Shown: one piece after another, positions 1 to 7,545 of the stretch
Layout of the letters: every line of letters begins with the position of its first letter
Position numbering within the stretch: position 1 is the first letter of the stretch
From: CAZZDA01 sp964652585
GTDB taxonomy: Bacteria; Patescibacteriota; Patescibacteriia; UBA1544
Assembly (NCBI GenBank): GCA_964652585.1
Contig: CAZZDA010000011.1
Span: forward strand, 1-25,116
Reading direction: 5' to 3'
DNA: 25,116 nucleotides
Made by a program: the position numbers and the translations under genes
Notes under the pieces: generated by a model
Database searches by the model: none
What the model saw: only the letters and a program-made list of their open reading frames with translations
What the model was told of the DNA's origin: nothing

Positions 1-130
1 TTTCAGGCGACCCCACTCATCAAGCCACCCGCTTTGCGGGGGGTGTCTGACTTACCTTTAAGCTAATCTAGTACTTGATTTAAGTTTACTTTTCTCTGCT
101 CTCTACGCTCTCTACAATAAGGAGTCTGTT

Positions 131-412
131 ATGTTTGACTTCCAATCCGCACCTCTTTTGTTTTATCTTATTGGCTTGGTTGGTGGTTACGCACTCTGTT
201 CCAAACATGCATCTCTTACGGATACACAACAGGTACCAAGACGCCGTAAGATCGTATTTGTTCTGATCATTTTTGGCTCGTTTATCGCAGCGGTTGTTGG
301 TGCCATCTATTTATGGAATTCTGAACCAGGATCTCATCTACACTCCCCATTTTGGCTCTTTTTTGGAGTTTGTTCTTCTTACCTCTACGTGTTTAGTGAT
401 AGAACCTCCTAA
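131..412 (+). CDS. Small multi-pass membrane protein, function unknown
   Basis: This encodes a 93-residue protein that I do not recognise. The start is well supported: AAGGAG at 119-124 lies 6 nt before the ATG. Three hydrophobic stretches are visible, at about residues 8-24, 40-62 and 73-90. A basic, polar segment (QQVPRRRKIV) precedes the second, so the protein is probably an inner-membrane protein with three spans. There is no catalytic motif, and the length is too short for a transporter unless it oligomerises. The stop codon runs directly into an intrinsic terminator, so the gene is a single-gene unit. No convincing promoter is visible in the 130 nt upstream. A true gene is likely because of the Shine-Dalgarno site, the terminator and the clean hydrophobic pattern; the function is unknown. 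Confidence 0.7.
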   Translation: MFDFQSAPLLFYLIGLVGGYALCSKHASLTDTQQVPRRRKIVFVLIIFGSFIAAVVGAIYLWNSEPGSHLHSPFWLFFGVCSSYLYVFSDRTS

Positions 413-436
413 CCCCCACTCTGTGGCGGGTTTTTT
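413..436 (+). terminator. Intrinsic terminator after the first small gene
   Basis: The arms CCCCCAC (413-419) and GTGGCGGG (423-430) pair with one bulged C around the loop TCT. Six T residues follow at 431-436. The hairpin begins right after the TAA of the gene at 131-412. Confidence 0.85.
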
Positions 437-441
437 AAATC

Positions 442-469
442 TTGACAAATAAGCTAATTATTGTATAAT
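442..469 (+). promoter_or_regulatory. Consensus sigma70-type promoter
   Basis: TTGACA (442-447) and TATAAT (464-469) are both perfect consensus boxes separated by 16 bp. The promoter starts just after the upstream terminator and reads into the small gene at 519. The predicted transcript start near 476 gives a leader of about 43 nt. Confidence 0.85.
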
Positions 470-518
470 AAGTAATAACTATTGCACCTTGCCAATAACT
501 CTGTTTAGAAGATACATC

Positions 519-794
519 ATGGATTTCCAAATCGTAGCACAATATTTCCTCGGCGGTGTTCTTTTGTCACTGATTCTCCCGGAAATTTTTACAAATATTT
601 TCGGGTGGATATTCTACCTTTCCGGCTTGATTTTTGTGGCTGGGTTGTACCACCTCATAGGAGGTGTGCTGCTGGATTGGCATAAGCCTGATTGGTGGGC
701 GGTATATCCGCTTGCCGCAGGAATGTTTGTGGCAGTGTTTTTTCGGATGCTCGTTACATATCCGCCTCGGCAAAACGAAAGAACACACAACTAG
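519..794 (+). CDS. Small multi-pass membrane protein, function unknown
   Basis: This is a 91-residue protein starting at the ATG at 519. The frame is also open from a TTG at 489, but that start would lie only about 13 nt from the predicted transcript start and has no ribosome site. The ATG has a modest AGAAG about 8 nt upstream. Hydrophobic segments cover about residues 8-30, 31-53 and 65-84, with a Trp-rich DWHKPDWW motif between the second and third. The C-terminus is short and polar (PPRQNERTHN). No family is recognised. The gene has its own consensus promoter (442-469) and its own terminator (813-839), so it is an independent unit. It resembles the gene at 131 in size and layout but not in sequence. 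Confidence 0.7.
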   Translation: MDFQIVAQYFLGGVLLSLILPEIFTNIFGWIFYLSGLIFVAGLYHLIGGVLLDWHKPDWWAVYPLAAGMFVAVFFRMLVTYPPRQNERTHN

Positions 795-812
795 CAGAAA
801 CCTTCTGTTCTC

Positions 813-839
813 AAGGGATCTCTTCGGAGATCCTTTTTT
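813..839 (+). terminator. Intrinsic terminator with a TTCG tetraloop
   Basis: The arms 813-822 and 827-835 pair through GGATCTC/GAGATCC, extended by AAG/CTT with one bulged G. The loop is the stable tetraloop TTCG. A T-run ends at 839. It terminates the small gene at 519-794. Confidence 0.85.
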
Positions 840-848
840 CTTTTTATT

Positions 849-946
849 GCTTTTTCTCCTCAATCCCATTTTTAGCGGTCGCACCACTCTCAACCGCAGC
901 GACCCCAAGTGGAACGACCGCGTTATCCGGGCTGTCTCGAAAAAGC
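849..946 (-). repeat. Palindromic element, copy 0, at the 3' end of the helicase gene
   Basis: This 98-bp element is bounded by a perfect 8-bp inverted repeat: GCTTTTTC at 849-856 and GAAAAAGC at 939-946. Read on the minus strand it ends in ATTGAGGAGAAAAAGC, matching the right end of the copies at 18193 and 20751 (TGTTGAGGAGAAAAAG). The inner stem differs in sequence from those copies: GCGGTCG (875-881) pairs with CGACCGC (915-921), and CCACT (884-888) pairs with AGTGG (908-912), with a 2x2 internal loop between them. The G of the helicase TAG stop is the first base of the element. Membership rests on the termini only; the core has diverged or been replaced. Confidence 0.6.
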
Positions 947-2991
947 TACTCCCCTCCTTGTTTCAAATAAAAATTTAAAAAGCTGTTGGGACGATCATCA
1001 TCTGCATTTATAACCGTTTCTTCATCATCGCGAAATATGGTGGTGTCATTATTAAGTTCAAGAGAGTCATAGAGAGATGAGTCAAGTTCTGTAATAAATC
1101 GCGAGGTACGCCCCATCTCCCCTCCTCCGTATTTTGCATAGACTAAAGGACTTACCAGTGTGAGCTCTTTTTTTGCGCGTGTAACTGCTACATAAAAAAG
1201 CCGTCGTTCTTCATCAAGCTCTTTATCGTTCGCAACAGAACGTTCATGTGGAAACCAGTTTTCACGAAGCCCGATAAGAATTACTTTATCCCACTCCAAG
1301 CCCTTTGCTTGATGAATGGTAGAGAGTACGAGCGGTGAAGTATCTGTAGTATTTTCTTCCTTTTGAAATTGCTCACTTAAGGTCATATCGGAAAGGAATA
1401 CTTCAAGATTATCATACGTTTCCGCAATACGTATCAGGTGTTCTAAATCCTCCATTCTTTCACGATACTTATCAAATACTCTCTTCGCATATGTTTTATA
1501 ATGGTTATCAACAAGAGAGCGCAATGCTTTTCCAATGTTCTTGGTGTCTTGCGCGAGCAAGGTGTGAGCTTCAGTAAGCTGCGTTAAAAATTTCGCCACA
1601 ATCGCTTGTTGTTTTGGCGGTGTCGCTGCAGCCGCTTGCGCCATACCCTCTTGTATATTTACTGCTGTTTGAATATACCGCCAGAGTTTTTGAGCGCGGG
1701 TAGGGCCTATGCCTTCCAACTGACATAAAGCGCGCCGCCATGAAAGCTCGTCTTGTGCATGCAAAAGTGCCCGTAAGCATGCTAAAACATCTTTAATATG
1801 CGCTTGTTCAAAATATCGTATACCGCCCCGTACAATATAAGGGATATTGTGTTTTGTAAGTTGTAATTGCACATCCGCCGATTGAAAGGTTGATCGAAAG
1901 AGCACCACCACATTAGATAATCCATTATTTTCTTGCGAAAGTGTCATAACACGATCAATAATAAAAGCAGCTTGCTCAACTGTATCAGCCACCACGGCAA
2001 CTTTCGGCTTTTTTTTCAGACTTTCGTGATGCGCTTGGAGATGTTTTTCAAATTGCTCATTATTGCGAGAAATACTTTCTTGCGCGAGAGAGAGTATTTC
2101 AGGTGTTGAACGATAATTTGTTTCAATGTGAAAAGTTTTTGTGTGAGGATACTGCTTCGGGAAAGAGAGAATATTTGCGACATCCGCACCCCGAAACGAA
2201 TAAATGCTCTGCGCGTCATCACCAACCACTAGCATATTACCGCTCCCCTTCCCCATCTCGTGAATAACCGCCGCTTGCAATGCATTAGTATCTTGATATT
2301 CATCGATTAATATGTAATGAAATTGTTGCTGCAATTTTTTTGCCACTGATTCGTATTCGTTCAGTAAACGAAGCCACAAGACCAGTAGATCGTCAAAATC
2401 CATACAATTATGTTTTTGCTTTCTCGCGCGATATTCTTGTGCCACATCTTCTATGAAAGGTAGCGCCGCTTCATCAAGATAGCTATAGCGCGTTTCCAGC
2501 ACTTCCTGCAAGGTCATGCGCGTATTGTTTGCGTAACTTATGATGTCACGTACTACAGCAACTTTGGGAAGCAGCGGATGTTTTTCAAGCCCTTTATTTT
2601 TAAGTATCTCTTTTAAGAGCGCGTCAGCGTCGCTCATATCTACGATCGTAAAAGTCGGCGCATAGCCAAGAGTCGCGGCATAACGACGTAAAATTCTATG
2701 TCCTACATGATGAAAAGTACCTCCCCAAAGTCCCTTTGCCGCGCGGCTGCCAATAAGCCCCTCAATGCGACTCACCATTTCTTTTGCCGCCTTATTGGTA
2801 AAGGTCATCAGCAGTATATTCTCCGGCGCGACACCTTTCTCCAATAAATAAGCAATGCGATACACGAGCGTACGCGTTTTTCCCGATCCGGCGCCCGCCA
2901 GCACCAAACAAGGGCCATCGCCCTCGCTTACAACACTCAACTGTTCGTTATTAAGTTCTTTTTTATAATTAATAGTGCTATTTTGTTTCAT
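946..2991 (-). CDS. UvrD/PcrA-type superfamily 1 DNA helicase
   Basis: This encodes an ATP-dependent 3'-5' DNA helicase acting in repair and removal of bound proteins from DNA. All SF1A motifs are visible: Walker A GAGSGKT (residues 33-39), Ia TFTNKAAKEM (about 63-72), Ib GTFHHVGHRIL, II DEYQD (230-234), III VGDDAQSIYSFRGAD (about 256-270), IV NYRS (292-295), V STIHQAKGLEWD (about 557-568), and VI EERRLFYVAVTRAK (about 594-607). The 681-residue length is slightly short of PcrA, and no C-terminal Tudor-like domain is apparent. I chose the ATG at 2991, which overlaps the ftsQ stop by 14 nt. A TTG at 3021 is possible but overlaps more. The TAG stop is formed where the palindromic element 849-946 begins, and the same frame stays open for 33 codons past it. 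Confidence 0.95.
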   Translation of the reverse strand: MKQNSTINYKKELNNEQLSVVSEGDGPCLVLAGAGSGKTRTLVYRIAYLLEKGVAPENILLMTFTNKAAKEMVSRIEGLIGSRAAKGLWGGTFHHVGHRILRRYAATLGYAPTFTIVDMSDADALLKEILKNKGLEKHPLLPKVAVVRDIISYANNTRMTLQEVLETRYSYLDEAALPFIEDVAQEYRARKQKHNCMDFDDLLVLWLRLLNEYESVAKKLQQQFHYILIDEYQDTNALQAAVIHEMGKGSGNMLVVGDDAQSIYSFRGADVANILSFPKQYPHTKTFHIETNYRSTPEILSLAQESISRNNEQFEKHLQAHHESLKKKPKVAVVADTVEQAAFIIDRVMTLSQENNGLSNVVVLFRSTFQSADVQLQLTKHNIPYIVRGGIRYFEQAHIKDVLACLRALLHAQDELSWRRALCQLEGIGPTRAQKLWRYIQTAVNIQEGMAQAAAATPPKQQAIVAKFLTQLTEAHTLLAQDTKNIGKALRSLVDNHYKTYAKRVFDKYRERMEDLEHLIRIAETYDNLEVFLSDMTLSEQFQKEENTTDTSPLVLSTIHQAKGLEWDKVILIGLRENWFPHERSVANDKELDEERRLFYVAVTRAKKELTLVSPLVYAKYGGGEMGRTSRFITELDSSLYDSLELNNDTTIFRDDEETVINADDDRPNSFLNFYLKQGGE

Positions 2992-3952
2992 AAAATATAC
3001 GTGAGCCGAAACGGGCGTCAATAGTTTTAATTAATGAACGTTTGTTTTTAAGCTCTCCTTGCAGCAGCACAACCAACCGCTCTACTTGCGCAGCGCTATC
3101 GTCAGTCAGTGAAAATCGCACCTGCCACCCCTCTTTCGTTGCAAGCGTAAAATCTTGAAAATATGGAAGCAATACATGATACACCTTCGGTTCAATGGTC
3201 GTATGCCGCAACAATGCATGCAATGCCGTTATCTGCGCAACAACAGTCTGCTCTATGACTTGTTCTTGATAGGATGTATTTTTTGGAAGCATAACTTTTT
3301 CCTGCTCTATGCGATATGCGGGTGTTGCGGTCGCGTATACATTTTCGTCTCTCTGTTCCTCGGTTGAAGTTGCCGTTGAGCTCTCTCGTATTGCAAGGGT
3401 AGTTGTAGGCCGCAATCCCAATATAATATAAGGAATATGGTCATCAAGCTCCGGATACTCTCTTGTTGGCAGAAAGAAAACTTCTCCTGTAGCTGTAATG
3501 TACGATATTTTATCTTCAACGGCCACTTTCGCCGCCGGCTCGATCTCTTTGAGCGCAATATACAATGTGGAAGGCAATTGCTTGGTGACTACTACCGTAT
3601 CAATGGGGAAAAGTTTTTCCAAATACTCTTCAAGTGCGTTCTCAGTTATAAAAAAAAGTGCGTCATGAGGAATAAGTCCGGGAGTTATGGAAAGATACTT
3701 CTCTACGGCTTGTGTGAGTTCTTCTTCTGTTGAAAGAGTCATTCCGAAAATTTCAATATCTTGCACCCGAAAGAAAGGCGACCATACAATGAGCCAAAAA
3801 AAAGCCGCGACAACCGCTACAAGTACGATGCTATCCACCACAAGACGCAAGGGGAATTTTTCTACTTTCTTAAAAAATGGATTTGCGTATGAACGTGATT
3901 TTCTTGCGTATGATCTTTTTTTACGTTTTCCAATATTTCGTCGCATAGTCAT
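2978..3952 (-). CDS. ftsQ: FtsQ/DivIB-like cell division protein
   Basis: This is a bitopic division protein that links the early division ring to FtsL/FtsB and septal wall synthesis. The layout is typical: a very basic cytoplasmic tail (RRNIGKRKKRSYARKSRSY), one membrane span at about residues 36-58, then a POTRA-like start (FRVQDIEIFGMTLSTEEEL). The beta-rich external domain includes VTKQLPSTLYIALKEIEPAA and ISYITATGEVF. A low-complexity Thr/Ser/Glu stretch (about residues 180-205) looks like a linker insertion. The start is uncertain: ATGs at 3952 and 3946 both fit, and both overlap the end of the upstream MurF-like gene by about 30 nt. The end overlaps the helicase start. FtsQ is poorly conserved, so the call rests on architecture plus a neighbouring mur-type gene. 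Confidence 0.8.
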   Translation of the reverse strand: MTMRRNIGKRKKRSYARKSRSYANPFFKKVEKFPLRLVVDSIVLVAVVAAFFWLIVWSPFFRVQDIEIFGMTLSTEEELTQAVEKYLSITPGLIPHDALFFITENALEEYLEKLFPIDTVVVTKQLPSTLYIALKEIEPAAKVAVEDKISYITATGEVFFLPTREYPELDDHIPYIILGLRPTTTLAIRESSTATSTEEQRDENVYATATPAYRIEQEKVMLPKNTSYQEQVIEQTVVAQITALHALLRHTTIEPKVYHVLLPYFQDFTLATKEGWQVRFSLTDDSAAQVERLVVLLQGELKNKRSLIKTIDARFGSRIFYETK

Positions 3953-4676
3953 AAACCGCTTCTGCGGCAAGTGATGCATATACCGCATGTTTTCCAAATA
4001 CACGCACTGCTACAGATGACGCATGTTTAGATAAAGGGGTAGAAAGTTCAAAACGTACTCCTTGATCTGTTTCTCTCATATCACGCGCGCTATATCGCGC
4101 CACCTGTTCAATACCATAGGTCTCACGCCCTACATTCGCGGAAGCGGTAAGTGCGGAGATGCGTGCATCGTCCGCGTTAAGTACTACAAGACCTCCTTTG
4201 CGCGTATAAGCAATAAGCTCCTGATATTCTTTCGCTTTTTTTTCTAAGGTGCCAAAAGAAGTAAGATATTCACTGGTCACGTCAGAAAGCACCACAATAT
4301 GAGGACGCAATAAACGAACAAGATAACGCATGTCCTTTGGCTGCGATACGGCAAGCTCTACAATAAGCACCTCTTCTTTTGCGCGCCGCAAACAATGAAG
4401 AACACCTTGAGAAAGCGAGTATATCCACGAACGTATTTCATGCATGCCTGTGGATATATCAAGAATACTGAGAGGAATGCCCAGTTCCGCATTAAAATTT
4501 TTAGGGCTCACTCGTATGTTGAAATGATCGTGCAACTTTTTAGCTATCTCCTCTTTGAGGGATTGTCTATTGGTGGATCCTGACACAGCGATAATATACG
4601 GCTTGTGCCGCAAAAGATAGATCTTTGCCAAAAGAAATAATACATATTGGATAAAAAGTTTTGCTATACTTGTCAT
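3921..4676 (-). CDS. Short MurF-like protein with degenerate P-loop (possible pseudoenzyme)
   Basis: This 251-residue protein aligns by eye to the N-terminal and central parts of MurF, the ligase that adds D-Ala-D-Ala to the wall precursor. Family features include a hydrophobic/basic N-terminus (about 5-25), a Mur-like stretch SPKNFNAELGIPLSIL (about 57-72), VELAVSQPKDMRYLVRLLRP matching the EMG region, and VLNADD (165-170). Key residues are changed. The P-loop reads GSTNRQSLKE (33-42) where active enzymes have G(S/T)xGKT(S/T), so the ATP-binding Lys is gone. The usual His before the GFG motif is Tyr137. The C-terminal substrate-binding domain is absent: the protein ends near where it should begin and ftsQ overlaps directly. 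The upstream aminotransferase overlaps by 4 nt (ATGA), indicating translational coupling. The reading frame is clean, so this is not a sequencing error at the P-loop. It is either a regulatory or scaffold paralogue or a decaying gene. Confidence 0.7.
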   Translation of the reverse strand: MTSIAKLFIQYVLFLLAKIYLLRHKPYIIAVSGSTNRQSLKEEIAKKLHDHFNIRVSPKNFNAELGIPLSILDISTGMHEIRSWIYSLSQGVLHCLRRAKEEVLIVELAVSQPKDMRYLVRLLRPHIVVLSDVTSEYLTSFGTLEKKAKEYQELIAYTRKGGLVVLNADDARISALTASANVGRETYGIEQVARYSARDMRETDQGVRFELSTPLSKHASSVAVRVFGKHAVYASLAAEAVYDYATKYWKT

Positions 4677-5833
4677 AACGTTGGTAAATAGTTTTCTAAA
4701 CGACGAAATACTTCTTCAATATCCTCTTCCGTTCTGCCAAAAGACACGCGTACATGTCCCTCACCTTGCGGTCCAAAAGCACTTCCCGGAACCAAAGCGA
4801 CTCCCTCATATTCCAAAAGAGTGAAAGAAAAGTCCCAGGAGCTCTTATGAGAAAAAAGTAATTTTGGAAATACAAAATAAGAGCTATCGGGCATTTGGTA
4901 GGAAAAGTACTTTTTGAGCGAGTCAAGATGATCGCAGATCAGTTTACGGCGTTTAACATATTCTCCCTTAAAGTAAGTTATATCTTCTTTTGCATCTTCA
5001 AGCGCCGCTAACGCCGCATACTGCGAAATAACCGGAGCGCACGTAATAAGACTATCATGCACTTTAAGAATTTCTTGCGTGAGTGAAGCGTCAGTATGAA
5101 GATATCCTACGCGCCATCCGGTCATGGCATAGGCCTTGGAAAAACTAAAAATGCGTATGACGCGTTTTCTTAATTCCGGTACTTGTGCCAGAGAAAAATA
5201 TGGCTCTGTCGTGTCGTAGAGAAAGTCCTTATAGACCTCGTCTGAGAGAATGTAAAGATCGTGTTTTTCTGCCAGCGCTCCGAGCTGCAATAGTTGTTTT
5301 TTTGTGTAAATAGTTCCTGTTGGGTTGTTGGGATTGCAAAAGAGTATCGCACGCGTTTTTTTTGTGATCGCTTGCTCAAAGGCAGTTATGTCAAAACCCC
5401 AGCGCTCTTCCTCAATGAGCGACACAAATACCGGTACACCTCCCGATATTTTTATCGCTTCTTGGTATGACGTATAGGTTGGAGAGGGAATAAGTACTTC
5501 GTCTCCTTCGTTCAACATCGTTGCGAGCGTTGCTGAGATCGCTTCAATAGCGCCTGCTGTGACGATGATCTCTGTTTCCCAATCATAGCGCATACCATCT
5601 TGCGCCAGCTCATACTCTATCACTTCCCGTAATTCCATCATACCGGGCGTCAGAGAATACCTTCCTACTCTCCCCTCTTCCATCGCATATTGCACGCGCT
5701 TTTTAATGCTCTTCGGTGTATCAAAGGACGGAACGCCCTGCGCTAAAGAAACCGCATTGGGTATTTTTGCAGCTGCCAATTCTATTTGTTTTATGGGAGA
5801 AACTCGAATATTTTTTGTACGTTTTGCGAGCAT
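4673..5833 (-). CDS. PLP-dependent aminotransferase, class I/II (AspC-like)
   Basis: This 386-residue fold-type I aminotransferase transfers an amino group between an amino acid and a 2-oxoacid in the cytoplasm. The visible motifs are NPNNPTG (167-173), SDEVY with the PLP-ring Asp198 and Tyr201, the Schiff-base Lys233 in SFSKAYAMTGWRVGY, Arg241, and a C-terminal VRVSFGR that should carry the carboxylate-binding Arg. The sequence is closest in style to the aspartate/aromatic aminotransferase subgroup (Igamma), but substrate cannot be fixed by eye. It leads a four-gene overlapping unit with the MurF-like gene, ftsQ and the helicase, sharing an ATGA overlap with the next gene. No convincing promoter on this strand was found in the 86 nt between this start and the divergent small gene at 5920. 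Confidence 0.92.
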   Translation of the reverse strand: MLAKRTKNIRVSPIKQIELAAAKIPNAVSLAQGVPSFDTPKSIKKRVQYAMEEGRVGRYSLTPGMMELREVIEYELAQDGMRYDWETEIIVTAGAIEAISATLATMLNEGDEVLIPSPTYTSYQEAIKISGGVPVFVSLIEEERWGFDITAFEQAITKKTRAILFCNPNNPTGTIYTKKQLLQLGALAEKHDLYILSDEVYKDFLYDTTEPYFSLAQVPELRKRVIRIFSFSKAYAMTGWRVGYLHTDASLTQEILKVHDSLITCAPVISQYAALAALEDAKEDITYFKGEYVKRRKLICDHLDSLKKYFSYQMPDSSYFVFPKLLFSHKSSWDFSFTLLEYEGVALVPGSAFGPQGEGHVRVSFGRTEEDIEEVFRRLENYLPTL

Positions 5834-5836
5834 TGT

Positions 5837-5865
5837 TTGACACGTTACGATTATTATGGTATATT
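5837..5865 (+). promoter_or_regulatory. Strong promoter with extended -10
   Basis: TTGACA (5837-5842) and TATATT (5860-5865) are separated by 17 bp. A TG at 5857-5858 gives the extended -10 form TGnTATATT. It drives the small gene at 5920 with a leader of about 48 nt. The -35 box begins 4 bp from the start codon of the divergent aminotransferase. Confidence 0.8.
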
Positions 5866-5919
5866 TCTTCAGCTTTTAGCTTTTTGATCATTCAAAACCA
5901 CAACAAAGGAGAATCACTC

Positions 5920-6210
5920 ATGGAAAAAACTACCTTCTTCTTGTTTTTTTTAGCTGTAGTTTGGCTCTTTTTTAGTATCAGCAATGCCTTAATATACTAT
6001 AGAATTACAATAAACAGGGTACGCAAGGTGAGAATATCGTCTCATCCTACAATACGGCAATTGTATTGGCTGTGTGTTTTGTATATAGGCACTGCTGCCA
6101 TTGGCCTTCTCCTTGCTATTGCTGGACCAATAAGTAGCATGCTCATAGCTCTTTTCGCGTTCTTGTATTCTCGCCATCACCGAACTTCTACAAGTACACG
6201 GTCAAAATAA
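5920..6210 (+). CDS. Small multi-pass membrane protein, function unknown
   Basis: This is a 96-residue protein beginning MEKTTFFLFF. The start is set by AAAGGAG at 5905-5911, 8 nt before the ATG. An upstream in-frame extension of the same frame runs back into the aminotransferase and is not believed. Hydrophobic spans lie at about residues 5-27, 48-66 and 68-88, with a basic loop (RITINRVRKVRISS) after the first and a basic, Ser/Thr-rich tail (RHHRTSTSTRSK). No family is recognised. The gene has a strong extended -10 promoter (5837-5865), and its stop codon is built into the bidirectional terminator at 6204. It sits between the divergent aminotransferase operon and the convergent serS gene. 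Confidence 0.75.
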   Translation: MEKTTFFLFFLAVVWLFFSISNALIYYRITINRVRKVRISSHPTIRQLYWLCVLYIGTAAIGLLLAIAGPISSMLIALFAFLYSRHHRTSTSTRSK

Positions 6211-6232
6211 CCTCATTATTGAGGTTATTTTT
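6204..6232. terminator. Bidirectional intrinsic terminator containing both stop codons
   Basis: A perfect 12-bp stem pairs 6204-6215 (AAAATAACCTCA) with 6220-6231, with a 4-nt loop. It has a T-rich tail in both directions. The plus-strand stop (6208-6210) lies in the left arm and the serS stop (6225-6227) in the right arm, so the convergent genes share one compact hairpin. Confidence 0.85.
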
Positions 6233-7493
6233 CTATCTTTTTCATCCCCATATACGACTGTAATACCTTTGGGATCTTTATGGAACCATCTTTTTGTTGA
6301 TAGTTTTCCAAAAGTGCGATCAGCACACGGCTATTGGTCATGGCAGTGCCATTCAGCATGTGCGCCCACTCCTTTTTGCCGTTCTCGCGCTTTACTTTAA
6401 TACCAAGATTTGATGATTGAAAGGTTGTGGTGTTAGAGGTGCTCGTAACCTCTCCCCAAATTTTTCGTCCCGGCATCCACGCCTCAATATCATATGTTCT
6501 GTACGACACGGTACCCAGATCAGCCGTACAAAGATCCAGTACACGGTAGGGAATTTTAAGACCGGTAAATATTTTTTCTTCGATGGAGAGCAGATATTCA
6601 TGCAATACATTCGACTCTTCCGGCAGACAATAGATGAACATCTCTACTTTGCTAAACTGGTGTACGCGATAAAGCCCCTTACTTTCTCTGCCGTAGGCAC
6701 CGGCTTCTGTGCGAAAGCAGTGTGAAAAAGCCGCATATTTTTTTGCAAGCTCCGCCTCATCCAGTATTTCATTTTGATGATATCCACACACGGCAATTTC
6801 CGCGGTACCAATAAGACTCTTCCTAGTCCCCTCAATACCATACACTTGTGTTTCTTCTCCCCGAGGACTAAATCCGGCAGCAGCAACGATCTCGTTGCGC
6901 GCAAAATCAGGTGTGGTCAAAAGCATAAATCCTTCCTTGCGCAACATGTCCAACACATATCGCTCTAAAGCAAATTCCAAGAGCACTGCTTCATTTTTCA
7001 AAAAATAGCCTTTTGATCCCGCTACTTTTGTACCCCGTTCAAAATCAACCAAATCCAAACTCTCCATGAGCTCTACATGATCTTTTGGTGTAAAAGAAAA
7101 GGTGGGAACTTTACCGTGTTCACGCAGCACCTTATTATCCTTTTCTGATGAACCCATAGGTACCTCGGGATGTGTGAGATTAGGAATAGCGGAAAGTACC
7201 GGATCGATCTTCTCAATTTTATACTGTACAAGCTTCGCTTCGCTTTTTTCAATATCTTCGCGCAAAGCCTTTCCTTGAGCAATGTATATTTCTTTTTTCT
7301 TTAAATCCTTTTCCTTGCTGATAGTTTGTGCAAGCGTATTACGCTCCGCTTGTAATGATTCTTTTTCCTGTAAGAGCGCAAGGTACACCTCATGATCGGC
7401 AAGCAGCTGCTTCACCTCAAGTTTTTTTCTTCGGTTTTTAGTGTTAGCAATAACTTCGTCAGAATGTTTTTTGATATAATTAATGTCCAGCAT
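6225..7493 (-). CDS. serS: Seryl-tRNA synthetase
   Basis: This class II synthetase charges tRNA-Ser (and tRNA-Sec where present) with serine. At 422 residues it has normal length. The N-terminal coiled-coil arm that reaches the tRNA spans about residues 25-100. The catalytic core shows the TAE loop (230-232), motif 2 FRTEAGAYGRESKGLYRVHQF (260-280), FSKVEMF, and motif 3 NGTAMTNSRVLIALLENYQ (about 381-399) ending in DGSIKIPKVLQSYM. The strand that usually reads SCSN...FQARR is TSTSNTTTFQSSNL here (351-363), so the Arg pair is missing. The gene is the last of the lysS/ribL-like/serS unit, with a 23-nt gap from the previous gene and no Shine-Dalgarno site. It ends in the shared terminator at 6204. 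Confidence 0.96.
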   Translation of the reverse strand: MLDINYIKKHSDEVIANTKNRRKKLEVKQLLADHEVYLALLQEKESLQAERNTLAQTISKEKDLKKKEIYIAQGKALREDIEKSEAKLVQYKIEKIDPVLSAIPNLTHPEVPMGSSEKDNKVLREHGKVPTFSFTPKDHVELMESLDLVDFERGTKVAGSKGYFLKNEAVLLEFALERYVLDMLRKEGFMLLTTPDFARNEIVAAAGFSPRGEETQVYGIEGTRKSLIGTAEIAVCGYHQNEILDEAELAKKYAAFSHCFRTEAGAYGRESKGLYRVHQFSKVEMFIYCLPEESNVLHEYLLSIEEKIFTGLKIPYRVLDLCTADLGTVSYRTYDIEAWMPGRKIWGEVTSTSNTTTFQSSNLGIKVKRENGKKEWAHMLNGTAMTNSRVLIALLENYQQKDGSIKIPKVLQSYMGMKKIEK

Positions 7494-7504
7494 ATATTTG
7501 GCGC

Positions 7505-7545
7505 ATAAGTTATGAGTTACGAGCTATGAGTTTTGAGAAGCGACG
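7505..7545. repeat. Degenerate low-complexity word tract
   Basis: On the minus strand this stretch is made of near-repeats of ACTCATA and CTCGTAACT. It spans the last codons of the RibL-like gene (LLKTHSS) and the spacer before serS. Similar wording, in the opposite orientation, occurs at 20317-20346. Confidence 0.4.

Noticed and set aside
26..45. GC-rich hairpin (CCACCCGC with GCGGG) near the left edge
   Set aside because: It has a three-base bulge and no T-run in either direction. It may be the end of something outside the window but cannot be assigned.
75..118. Promoter for the gene at 131 (TTGATT or TTTACT with TACAAT)
   Set aside because: No pair of boxes has acceptable spacing, and TACAAT would place the transcript start after the Shine-Dalgarno site.
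567..908. Minus-strand open frame across the small gene at 519 and its terminator
   Set aside because: It is rich in Lys/Arg, covers a terminator hairpin and is antisense to a gene with a good promoter.
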